Shown here in pieces: positions 1-6,198 of a DNA stretch of 20,807 nt. The DNA is from Flavobacterium psychrophilum. GTDB taxonomy: Bacteria; Bacteroidota; Bacteroidia; Flavobacteriales; Flavobacteriaceae. Both the position numbers and the translations under genes were made by a program. The stretch lies in contig CAMDGJ010000022.1 of NCBI GenBank assembly GCA_945897545.1, positions 1 through 20,807 of the forward strand. Direction: 5' to 3'. Position 1 is the first letter of the stretch; each line of letters starts with the position of its first letter. The notes under the pieces were generated by a model that was not told where the DNA came from, searched no databases, and worked only from the letters and a program-made list of their open reading frames with translations.

Positions 1-92
1 AATACAAAGTAGCTTCTGGCGTTTATATGATTTTTATTTCGGCACAAGACGGCATCGAAACCAAAGTCAAAAAAGTAATGATCATTCGATAA
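1..92 (+). CDS. C-terminal end of a T9SS-sorted protein (partial, possibly PorZ)
   Basis: Only the last 29 codons are inside the window; they read from base 3 to a TAA at 90-92. The peptide contains SGVYMIFI followed by a short polar turn and TKVKKVMIIR. That is the shape of the end of a type A C-terminal sorting domain of the type IX secretion system: a Gly-Val-Tyr strand, then a basic final strand ending a few residues after Lys-Lys. The protein is therefore probably exported across the outer membrane or is part of the T9SS. From memory, the gene before recO in Flavobacterium genomes is often porZ, a beta-propeller T9SS component with such a tail, so PorZ is my best guess from context. The visible residues cannot prove it. 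Confidence 0.6.
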   Translation, partial: YKVASGVYMIFISAQDGIETKVKKVMIIR

Positions 93-94
93 AA

Positions 95-184
95 TCAGAT
101 AGCAGATTTCAGATAGCATTTTCTGAAAATCTAAAATCTAACCCGAGCGTCAGCGAACTGGCGCAGCAAATCTAAAATCTAAAA
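95..184. repeat. repeat-rich recO leader with a GC-rich hairpin
   Basis: The 92-bp gap before recO is made of short repeats. CAGATAGCA occurs at 96-104 and again at 110-118. AAATCTAAAATCTAA occurs at 127-141 and again at 168-182, a 41-bp period. Between the two AT-rich copies lies a GC-rich hairpin at 147-164: GCGTCAG, loop CGAA, CTGGCGC, giving 7 pairs with one G-T wobble. The AT-rich repeat runs up to the recO start codon. No TAnnTTTG promoter is seen here, so recO may be read through from the upstream gene. The role is unknown; it resembles a small interspersed palindromic element flanked by direct repeats. Confidence 0.6.
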
Positions 185-898
185 TTGCAAGTCAAAACCA
201 AAGCTATCGTTATTTCTTCCCTCAAATACCAAGAGAAAAGCTTGATTGTAAAATGCTTCACGCAATCCAATGGGTTAAAATCCTATTTTGTACGCGATGC
301 CTTTTCCTCCCGAAAATCAAACCAAAAAATAGCTTATTTCCAACCCTTGACTATTCTCGAAATCGAAGCGGTTCATAAAAACAAGGGAACCTTAGAGAAT
401 TTTAAGGAAATAAAGATCGCAACACCATTTCAAACCATATATTCGGACATTTTCAAGAGTACCATTGTGATGTTTATTTCTGAAATTCTGCACCACTCCA
501 TCCACGAAGAAGAGAAAAACGAACATCTATTTGCGTTTTTAGAAACTGCGCTGTTTTGGCTCGACACTCACGACGAGACGGCTAATTTTCATCTAATTTT
601 AATGCTCGAAACAACAAAATATCTTGGTTTTTACCCCGATATTTCTGAAATAGAATTTCCTTTTTTCGATACAAATGAAGGTGTTTTTACGCCATTTCAC
701 GGGATAAATTCATTAACGGAACACGAAACCAATCTCTTCAAAAAACTCATTATTTTAAAATTCGACAATGACGAGAAAACTTTTCACGTCATCGAAAGGC
801 AAATCGTCTTAAAAATCTTGATAGATTATTATGCTTTCCATCTCGATGGCTTCAAAAAACCAAAATCTTTGGACGTTTTAAAGGAAGTTTTTTCTTGA
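185..898 (+). CDS. recO: DNA repair protein RecO
   Basis: RecO mediates recombinational repair in the RecFOR pathway. It binds ssDNA and SSB, anneals complementary strands and, with RecR, loads RecA. The 237-residue length fits the family. The N-terminus VKTKAIVISSLKYQEKSLIV is the typical OB-fold opening of RecO (a K-x-x-A-I-V-I strand, then a Y-x-E-x-S/D-x-I-V strand), and the helical C-terminal region follows. The protein has a single Cys (in KCF), so the four-Cys zinc finger of some RecO proteins is absent; I recall this as usual in flavobacteria. The start is TTG at 185-187. I keep it because MQVKTKAIV is where flavobacterial RecO proteins normally begin and no better ATG is in frame. 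It is preceded by a repeat-rich leader and followed by a repeat element. Confidence 0.93.
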   Translation: MQVKTKAIVISSLKYQEKSLIVKCFTQSNGLKSYFVRDAFSSRKSNQKIAYFQPLTILEIEAVHKNKGTLENFKEIKIATPFQTIYSDIFKSTIVMFISEILHHSIHEEEKNEHLFAFLETALFWLDTHDETANFHLILMLETTKYLGFYPDISEIEFPFFDTNEGVFTPFHGINSLTEHETNLFKKLIILKFDNDEKTFHVIERQIVLKILIDYYAFHLDGFKKPKSLDVLKEVFS

Positions 899-904
899 GT
901 TTTT

Positions 905-1020
905 GTCATACTGAGCGCAGTTGAAGTAGGGCGTGCCCCTGCGTAAAAACTTCGGGTCGGGCTGTACGTTTCAATCCACGCCCAAAAGCGTGGGATTTCC
1001 TCTGCCATCCCTCACGCAAA
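905..1020. repeat. intergenic GC-rich palindromic repeat element
   Basis: The gap between recO and ileS (899-1091) is largely filled by a GC-rich composite unlike the surrounding AT-rich DNA. It begins with GTCATACTGAGCGCAGTTGA (905-924), then GGGCGTGCCCCTGCG (929-943), then GGGTCGGGCTGTACG (954-968). It ends with a hairpin CCACGC (976-981), loop CCAAAA, GCGTGG (988-993), and CCATCCCTCACGC (1005-1017). From memory, strings of this kind recur many times in Flavobacterium intergenic regions, so I read it as a dispersed repeat of REP or MITE type. An AT-rich stretch with a repeated ACTCATC unit (about 1021-1050) follows, leading to the ileS promoter. No ORF of note is inside. Confidence 0.6.
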
Positions 1021-1058
1021 AACTCATCACTCATCACTCATAATTCATAACTATTTAT

Positions 1059-1066
1059 TACTTTCG
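1059..1066 (+). promoter_or_regulatory. probable ileS promoter, -7 element
   Basis: TACTTTCG matches the Bacteroidota -7 consensus TAnnTTTG at five of its six fixed positions (C for the third T). It lies 26 bp before the ileS ATG, with an A-rich leader (AAGAAAAGGATAAA) in between. No clear TTTG -33 element is seen at 17-23 bp upstream. Confidence 0.45.
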
Positions 1067-1091
1067 CACCACGATTTAAGAAAAGGATAAA

Positions 1092-4000
1092 ATGAGCATA
1101 AAATTTACTGAATACAAAGGACTTAACCTGCCTACAGTTGCATCAGAAGTACTTGATTTTTGGAAAAAAGAAAACATATTCGAGAAGAGTGTAACCACTC
1201 GCGAAGGCAACCCACCATTCGTTTTTTTTGAAGGGCCACCTTCGGCAAACGGATTACCAGGGATTCACCACGTGATGGCTCGAGCGATTAAAGATATATT
1301 TTGCCGTTATAAAACCCAAAAAGGATTCCAAGTAAAGCGCAAAGCGGGATGGGATACGCACGGTTTGCCTGTAGAATTAGGCACCGAAGCAGCATTGGGA
1401 ATTACCAAAGAAGATATTGGAAAAACTATTTCCATCGAAGAATATAACGAAGCTTGCAAAAAAACCGTGATGCGTTACACTGATGTGTGGAACGATTTGA
1501 CCGAAAAAATGGGGTATTGGGTAGATATGGAAGATCCATATATCACCTACAAATCTAAGTATATGGAAACCGTTTGGTGGATTTTGAAGCAAATCTATAA
1601 TAAGGATTTGATGTACAAAGGCTACACTATTCAACCGTATTCGCCAAAAGCAGGAACTGGATTATCGTCGCACGAAGTTAACCAACCAGGAAGTTACCGT
1701 AATGTTTCGGACACCACTGTTGTGGTGCAATTCCTCACCCCGACCCTCTCCAAAGGAGAGGGAGCCGAGAATGATATTTACAAGGCATTCGGACTCAACT
1801 CCCTCTCCTTTGGAGAGGGTCGGGGAGAGGATTTTTATTTCTTGGCATGGACGACAACGCCTTGGACTTTGCCTTCAAACACAGCATTGACCGTCGGCCC
1901 AAAAATCGATTATGTTTTGGTTAAAACTTTCAATCAATATACCTTCTTGCCAATTAAAGTAATTTTGGCCAAAAACTTGGTTGGAAAACAATTCGGAAAA
2001 GGGTTTTTTCAAACAGACAATGAAGAAGATTTCACCTCTTTTTCTTCTGTTCCCCCTTCGGGGGCTAGGGGGCTTCCATACCAAATCGTAGCGGAATGCA
2101 AAGGTGCTGATTTAGTCGAAATTCGTTATGAACAATTATTGCCATTTACTTTACCATACCAAAATCCAGAAAATGCTTTCCGAGTAATTGCAGGTGATTT
2201 TGTGACTACCGAAGATGGAACAGGAATTGTACACACTGCGCCAACATTTGGAGCAGATGATGCAAAAGTGGCTAAAGAAGCTATTCCTGAAGTGCCACCT
2301 ATGTTGGTTTTGGATGAAAATGGGAATCCAGTTCCGTTGGTAAACTTACAAGGAAAATTCATTGACGGTCTAGGAAGCTATTCTGGAAAATATGTTAAAA
2401 ACGAATATTATACTGATGGCGAGGCGCCAGAACGTTCCATCGATGTGGAGCTTGCCATCCAATTAAAAGAAGAAAATAAAGCGTTCAAAGTAGAAAAATA
2501 TGTCCACAGTTATCCACATTGCTGGAGAACTGACACGCCTATTTTATATTATCCGCTAGATTCTTGGTTTATAGAAATTACCAAAGTTCGGGATAGAATG
2601 TTTGAATTGAACGAAACTATCAATTGGAAACCAAAATCCACTGGAGAAGGCCGTTTTGGAAACTGGTTGAAAAATGCTAATGATTGGAATTTATCCCGTT
2701 CTCGTTTTTGGGGAATTCCATTGCCAATTTGGAGAAACGAAGAAGGAACTGAAGAAATCTTGATTGGTTCTGTTGAAGAATTATACAACGAAATCGAAAA
2801 ATCAATAGCTGCTGGTTTCCAGGCAGCAAATCCTTTCAAAGGTTTTGAAATAGGAAATATGGACGAGGCCAACTATGATTTGGTTGACTTGCACAAAAAT
2901 GTAGTTGACGAAATTACGCTGGTTTCTGCTTCAGGAAAACCTATGAAACGCGAGGCTGACTTGATTGACGTTTGGTTTGATTCCGGCGCAATGCCTTATG
3001 CACAATGGCACTATCCTTTTGAAAACAAAGACAAAATTGACGAAAATAAAGACTTTCCTGCTGATTTCATTGCCGAAGGTGTAGATCAAACTCGAGGTTG
3101 GTTTTATACTTTACACGCAATTTCAACTTTAGTTTTTGATAAAGTAGCTTATAAAAATGTAGTTTCAAACGGTTTGGTTTTGGACAAAAACGGACAAAAA
3201 ATGTCTAAACGTCTCGGAAACGCTGCCGATCCATTTGAAACATTAAATGAATATGGACCGGATGCCACACGCTGGTATATGATTTCGAATGCGAATCCAT
3301 GGGATAATTTAAAATTTGACTTAGAGGGAATTGCTGAGGTTCGTCGTAAATTCTTTGGAACCCTTTACAACACTTATTCTTTCTTTGCATTATATGCCAA
3401 TATCGATAAATTCACATATGCTGAAGAGGAAATTCCGTTAGACGAAAGACCGGAAATCGATCAGTGGATTATCTCGGAATTGAATACTCTGATAAAAGTG
3501 GTTGATGAAGCTTACGCAGATTATGAACCTACAAAAGCAGCTCGTGCCATTTCAGAATTTGTTCAGGAAAATTTGAGTAACTGGTACGTTCGTTTGTGTC
3601 GTCGTCGTTTCTGGAAAGGCGAATATGCACAAGACAAAATTGCGGCTTATCAGACATTATATACCTGTTTATTGACCATTAGCAAACTAGGCGCTCCAAT
3701 TGCTCCGTTCTTTATGGATAATCTTTACAGAGATTTGACTTTGACAACACAATCGGAAAAATTTGACTCCGTTCATTTGGCGGAATTCCCCATATATGTT
3801 GGAAACTTTGTTAATAAGTTGTTGGAGAGCAAAATGATGAAGGCACAGACGATTTCCTCCCTCGTTTTGTCGCTCCGAAAGAAAGAAATGATAAAGGTGC
3901 GTCAACCACTACAAAAGATAATGATTCCGGTACTTGAAGAAGGTTTTAGAGCTGAAATTGAAGCACTTTCTGACCTGATTAAGGCCGAAGTTAATGTAAA

Positions 4001-4556
4001 AGAAATCATACTGTTAGACGATGCTTCGGGTATTTTGGTGAAGCAAATTAAGCCTAATTTCAAAGTGCTTGGACCCCGGTTCGGAAAAGATATAGGATTG
4101 ATTTCCAAGGCAATAGATGGTTTTTCTTCTGAACAAATCAATCAATTAGACAAGGAAGGAAACTTAAGTATTGTTATTTCAGGAAATAGTGTAATTTTAT
4201 CCCTACAAGATGTGGAGATTTCTTCACAAGATATTGAGGGTTGGCTGGTTGCTAATTCAAACGGGATAACGGTTGCGCTCGATATCATAATTTCAGAGGA
4301 ATTAAAAGAAGAAGGAATTGCCAGAGAATTGGTAAACAGAATTCAGAACCTAAGAAAAGATTCTGGATTTGAAGTTACTGATAAAATTAAAGTACATTTG
4401 CAAAAAAATTCCAAATTGGAAAAGGCCGTAAAGGCAAATGAAGCCTATATTAAATCAGAAACATTAACAGAAACATTATTATTTGAAGTTGCCATAAGCA
4501 ATGGTGTCGATATAGAATTTGACGAGATAAAAACCAAAATAACAATTACAAAATAG
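1092..4556 (+). CDS. ileS: isoleucine--tRNA ligase (IleRS)
   Basis: This class Ia synthetase charges tRNA-Ile with isoleucine and edits mischarged valine. The signature HIGH is present as GIHH in PSANGLPGIHHVMAR (residues 57-60), a variant I recall as normal for this lineage. The lysine loop KMSKR is at 703-707. The CP1 editing domain shows WTTTPWTLPSNTAL (253-266) and EDGTGIVHTAPTFGADD (374-390); NWNLSRSRFWGIPLPIW is a further core block. The C-terminal anticodon-binding region lacks a zinc-finger Cys cluster. At 1154 residues it is slightly longer than I would expect. Two GC-rich palindromic segments are translated in frame in and near the editing domain (about residues 215-247 and 321-328), both in loops that look variable. 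The reading frame stays open through both and all core motifs are intact, so the enzyme should be functional. The TraR/DksA-type gene starts 7 bp after the stop. Confidence 0.97.
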   Translation: MSIKFTEYKGLNLPTVASEVLDFWKKENIFEKSVTTREGNPPFVFFEGPPSANGLPGIHHVMARAIKDIFCRYKTQKGFQVKRKAGWDTHGLPVELGTEAALGITKEDIGKTISIEEYNEACKKTVMRYTDVWNDLTEKMGYWVDMEDPYITYKSKYMETVWWILKQIYNKDLMYKGYTIQPYSPKAGTGLSSHEVNQPGSYRNVSDTTVVVQFLTPTLSKGEGAENDIYKAFGLNSLSFGEGRGEDFYFLAWTTTPWTLPSNTALTVGPKIDYVLVKTFNQYTFLPIKVILAKNLVGKQFGKGFFQTDNEEDFTSFSSVPPSGARGLPYQIVAECKGADLVEIRYEQLLPFTLPYQNPENAFRVIAGDFVTTEDGTGIVHTAPTFGADDAKVAKEAIPEVPPMLVLDENGNPVPLVNLQGKFIDGLGSYSGKYVKNEYYTDGEAPERSIDVELAIQLKEENKAFKVEKYVHSYPHCWRTDTPILYYPLDSWFIEITKVRDRMFELNETINWKPKSTGEGRFGNWLKNANDWNLSRSRFWGIPLPIWRNEEGTEEILIGSVEELYNEIEKSIAAGFQAANPFKGFEIGNMDEANYDLVDLHKNVVDEITLVSASGKPMKREADLIDVWFDSGAMPYAQWHYPFENKDKIDENKDFPADFIAEGVDQTRGWFYTLHAISTLVFDKVAYKNVVSNGLVLDKNGQKMSKRLGNAADPFETLNEYGPDATRWYMISNANPWDNLKFDLEGIAEVRRKFFGTLYNTYSFFALYANIDKFTYAEEEIPLDERPEIDQWIISELNTLIKVVDEAYADYEPTKAARAISEFVQENLSNWYVRLCRRRFWKGEYAQDKIAAYQTLYTCLLTISKLGAPIAPFFMDNLYRDLTLTTQSEKFDSVHLAEFPIYVGNFVNKLLESKMMKAQTISSLVLSLRKKEMIKVRQPLQKIMIPVLEEGFRAEIEALSDLIKAEVNVKEIILLDDASGILVKQIKPNFKVLGPRFGKDIGLISKAIDGFSSEQINQLDKEGNLSIVISGNSVILSLQDVEISSQDIEGWLVANSNGITVALDIIISEELKEEGIARELVNRIQNLRKDSGFEVTDKIKVHLQKNSKLEKAVKANEAYIKSETLTETLLFEVAISNGVDIEFDEIKTKITITK
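1733..1830. repeat. 98-bp inverted-repeat element inserted in frame in ileS
   Basis: The left arm (1733-1764) and right arm (1799-1830) are 32-bp inverted copies differing at one position. The right arm has T where a perfect complement of A1737 would need no mismatch partner change; all other 31 positions pair. They flank a 34-bp centre. Each arm is itself a palindrome: CCCTCTCC, AAA, GGAGAGGG at 1744-1762, and the same with TTT at 1801-1819. The element is GC-rich inside an AT-rich gene. It is translated as LTPTLSKGEG on the left and SLSFGEGRGED on the right, between VVVQF and the conserved FLAWTTTPW block. I recognise CCCTCTCC-type palindromes and the LTPTLSKGEG peptide as typical of a repeat dispersed in many bacterial genomes. 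Confidence 0.85.
2052..2075. repeat. second short palindromic repeat in frame in ileS
   Basis: CCCCC, loop TTC, GGGGG (2052-2064) is followed by CTAGGGGGCTT (2065-2075), so the C-run can pair with either of two G-runs. It is translated as PPSGARGL (residues 321-328), between a Ser/Phe-rich stretch and the conserved PYQIVAE strand. Its composition is sharply different from its surroundings. From memory, CCCCCTTCGGGGGCTAGGGG-like strings are common interspersed repeats in Flavobacterium. The frame is preserved. Confidence 0.7.
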
Positions 4557-4563
4557 AAGCAAA

Positions 4564-4944
4564 ATGTTAGACGAAATTGCAAGATACTCAGATGCTGATT
4601 TAGCAGAGTTTAAAGAATTGATACTAAAAAAAATTGCCAAAGCACAATCAGATTTAGATTTGATAAAAAGTGCCTACATGAATGATTTAAATAACGGAAC
4701 CGACGACACTTCGCCTACATTCAAAGCCTTTGAAGAAGGAAGCGAAACAATGTCAAAGGAAGCTAATTCACAGTTGGCTATCCGTCAGGAAAAATTTATT
4801 CGTGATTTGAAAAACGCACTTTTCCGTGTAGAAAACAAAACTTATGGAACCTGTAAAGTAACAGGTAAACTAATCAGCAAAGAAAGATTGTTGATTGTGC
4901 CTCACGCAACAATGAGCATCGAAGCAAAAAATATGCAACGATAA
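4564..4944 (+). CDS. TraR/DksA family protein with degenerate zinc finger
   Basis: DksA-like proteins bind in the secondary channel of RNA polymerase and tune transcription, often with ppGpp. This 126-residue protein has an N-terminal helical, coiled-coil-like part (residues about 8-92, with acidic residues at its tip, NNGTDDTS at 43-50). It ends in the C-terminal block YGTCKVTGKLISKERL (94-109) and VPHATMSIEAK (112-122). The usual C4 zinc site is degenerate: only C97 remains, the partner three residues later is T100, and the second CxxC pair is absent. I recall this pattern as common in Bacteroidota homologues. It starts 7 bp after ileS with no room for its own promoter, so it is probably cotranscribed with it. 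A strong terminator follows 24 bp after the stop. Confidence 0.88.
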   Translation: MLDEIARYSDADLAEFKELILKKIAKAQSDLDLIKSAYMNDLNNGTDDTSPTFKAFEEGSETMSKEANSQLAIRQEKFIRDLKNALFRVENKTYGTCKVTGKLISKERLLIVPHATMSIEAKNMQR

Positions 4945-4968
4945 TTTATTAGTCATAAGGGAATTAAC

Positions 4969-4991
4969 GCTCCGTATGGAGCTTTTTTTTT
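4969..4991 (+). terminator. rho-independent terminator after the TraR/DksA-like gene
   Basis: GCTCC, loop GTAT, GGAGC is followed at once by nine T residues. The perfect 5-bp stem and long U-tract should end the ileS-TraR/DksA transcript before the lspA promoter. Confidence 0.85.
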
Positions 4992-5003
4992 AGAAAATAA
5001 TAC

Positions 5004-5011
5004 TACTTTTG
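5004..5011 (+). promoter_or_regulatory. lspA promoter, -7 element
   Basis: TACTTTTG matches TAnnTTTG fully. It lies directly after the terminator and 18 bp before the ATG at 5030, so transcription should start at about 5016-5018 with a leader near 13 nt. A clear TTTG at -33 is not visible. Confidence 0.6.
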
Positions 5012-5029
5012 CGCATTAAAATTTACGAA

Positions 5030-5638
5030 ATGAATTTACGAAAAGCTTATCTTATAGTTTTTATCATATTAATTGTTGACCAACTTTCAAAAATATACAT
5101 CAAAACTAACTTTGTTTACGGTGAAAGTGGGCAGATCGATGTGACCAGTTGGTTCAAAATATTATTGATCGAAAACGAAGGAATGGCTTGGGGAACAGTA
5201 ATTCCAGGGGAATACGGAAAATTATTCCTCACTCTTTTTAGACTTGTTGCCGTTACGGGAATTGGCTATTGGCTTTGGGATTCTGTCGAAAGAAAGCGCA
5301 GTTCAAACTATCTTATTGTAGCAATTGCCCTGATCCTTGCAGGCGCTTTTGGCAACATCATCGATTCTGTTTTTTATGGTGTAATTTTTGATGACAGCCA
5401 CGGGCATTTAGCTACTTTATTTACTGACAAACCCTATGGAACATGGTTTTACGGCAGAGTAGTTGATATGTTGTATTTTCCATTATTCGAAGGAAACTGG
5501 CCAGAATGGTTCCCTATTTGGGGCGGACACCACTTCAAATTCTTCAATGCGATTTTCAACATTGCCGATATGGCGATTTCTACAGGCGTTGGGATTTTGA
5601 TTGTTTTCAATAAAAAAGCGTTTCATCACAGTAATTAA
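5030..5638 (+). CDS. lspA: lipoprotein signal peptidase (signal peptidase II)
   Basis: LspA is an inner-membrane aspartyl protease that cleaves prolipoprotein signal peptides before the lipidated Cys. From the ATG at 5030 it has 202 residues. A TTG at 5009 is in frame but overlaps the -7 promoter element, so I reject it. Four hydrophobic segments are visible (about 6-22, 64-83, 93-110 and 176-193). The GNIID motif is at 108-112. The catalytic Asp pair is best assigned to VVD (D146) and FNIAD (D180). The protein is longer than the usual 150-170 residues because of extra sequence between GNIID and VVD (about 117-142) and before FNIAD. I recall such insertions in other Bacteroidota LspA proteins. 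It overlaps the convergent cyclo-ligase gene by 4 bp. Confidence 0.93.
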   Translation: MNLRKAYLIVFIILIVDQLSKIYIKTNFVYGESGQIDVTSWFKILLIENEGMAWGTVIPGEYGKLFLTLFRLVAVTGIGYWLWDSVERKRSSNYLIVAIALILAGAFGNIIDSVFYGVIFDDSHGHLATLFTDKPYGTWFYGRVVDMLYFPLFEGNWPEWFPIWGGHHFKFFNAIFNIADMAISTGVGILIVFNKKAFHHSN

Positions 5639-6198
5639 AACTTGTAAACTGAATTCGGTGTTACGCAATAATCCAGCTTCACGTCATTTTCAAAAACATC
5701 CTCAATTTTTTCTTCGGCTTCAAAAAAGGAAAGTCCAATTTTGATGGTTTCGGGTTTGCATTCCGTCAAGAATTTGTCATAAAAACCTTTGCCATAACCC
5801 GTACGATGTCCGGTTTTGTCAAAAGCCAAAAGCGGCACAAAAACCAAGTCAATTTTGCTGGTTGGAACTTCTAATCCATCAACAGGTTCTGGAATATTAT
5901 ATTCGTTTTTCTTGATTTTGGTATTGTCAGTCAAAAGAAAATGAGTCAAATTACAAGTGTCGAAATCGCATTTTGAAACAACAATTTCCTTATCTTTCCC
6001 GGCAAGCAAATGTAAAATAAGCTCGGTATTGACTTCTTTTTGTTCTGTTACAGGAAGGAAAATATGGAAATAAGTTTTCTCCCAAATTGGCAATGACAAC
6101 ACTGTATTGGCAATAGCCAAACTCATTTCTTCAACTTCATTTTCTGAAAGTTGGTTTCGCAAGGATTTGTATTTTATCCGTAACTCTTTTTTAAGCAT
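5635..6198 (-). CDS. 5-formyltetrahydrofolate cyclo-ligase
   Basis: This enzyme (MTHFS, also called 5-FCL) uses ATP to convert 5-formyl-THF to 5,10-methenyl-THF, returning a storage or inhibitory folate to the one-carbon pool. The length, 187 residues, is typical. The N-terminal basic helix KKELRIKYKSLRNQL, the strand LVFVPLLAFDKTGHRTGYGK and the glycine-rich GYGKGFYDKFL nucleotide and folate-binding motif are all present. The start codon lies inside the end of the upstream decarboxylase gene (8-bp overlap, 6191-6198), so the two are probably translationally coupled. The stop overlaps the last 4 bp of lspA on the other strand. Confidence 0.93.
   Translation of the reverse strand: MLKKELRIKYKSLRNQLSENEVEEMSLAIANTVLSLPIWEKTYFHIFLPVTEQKEVNTELILHLLAGKDKEIVVSKCDFDTCNLTHFLLTDNTKIKKNEYNIPEPVDGLEVPTSKIDLVFVPLLAFDKTGHRTGYGKGFYDKFLTECKPETIKIGLSFFEAEEKIEDVFENDVKLDYCVTPNSVYKF

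Noticed and set aside
976..993. Intrinsic terminator for recO
   Set aside because: The CCACGC/GCGTGG hairpin is followed by GATTTCC rather than a T-run, and it belongs to a larger repeat block.
1021..1050. CRISPR-like short repeats (ACTCATC units)
   Set aside because: Units are only about 8 bp, contiguous and without spacers; no cas genes are present.
1702..1890. Plus-strand ORF overlapping ileS with a PSPRPSPKERE-type peptide
   Set aside because: It is the out-of-frame reading of the palindromic repeat inside ileS; the ileS frame has all the conserved synthetase motifs.
1731..2080. Intein or frameshift within ileS
   Set aside because: Inserted segments are only about 33 and 8 residues, lack splicing motifs, and the frame is continuous with all core motifs present.
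1875..2084. Minus-strand ORF starting in the second ileS repeat
   Set aside because: Antisense shadow of ileS; its Pro/Arg-rich start is the reverse reading of the repeat.
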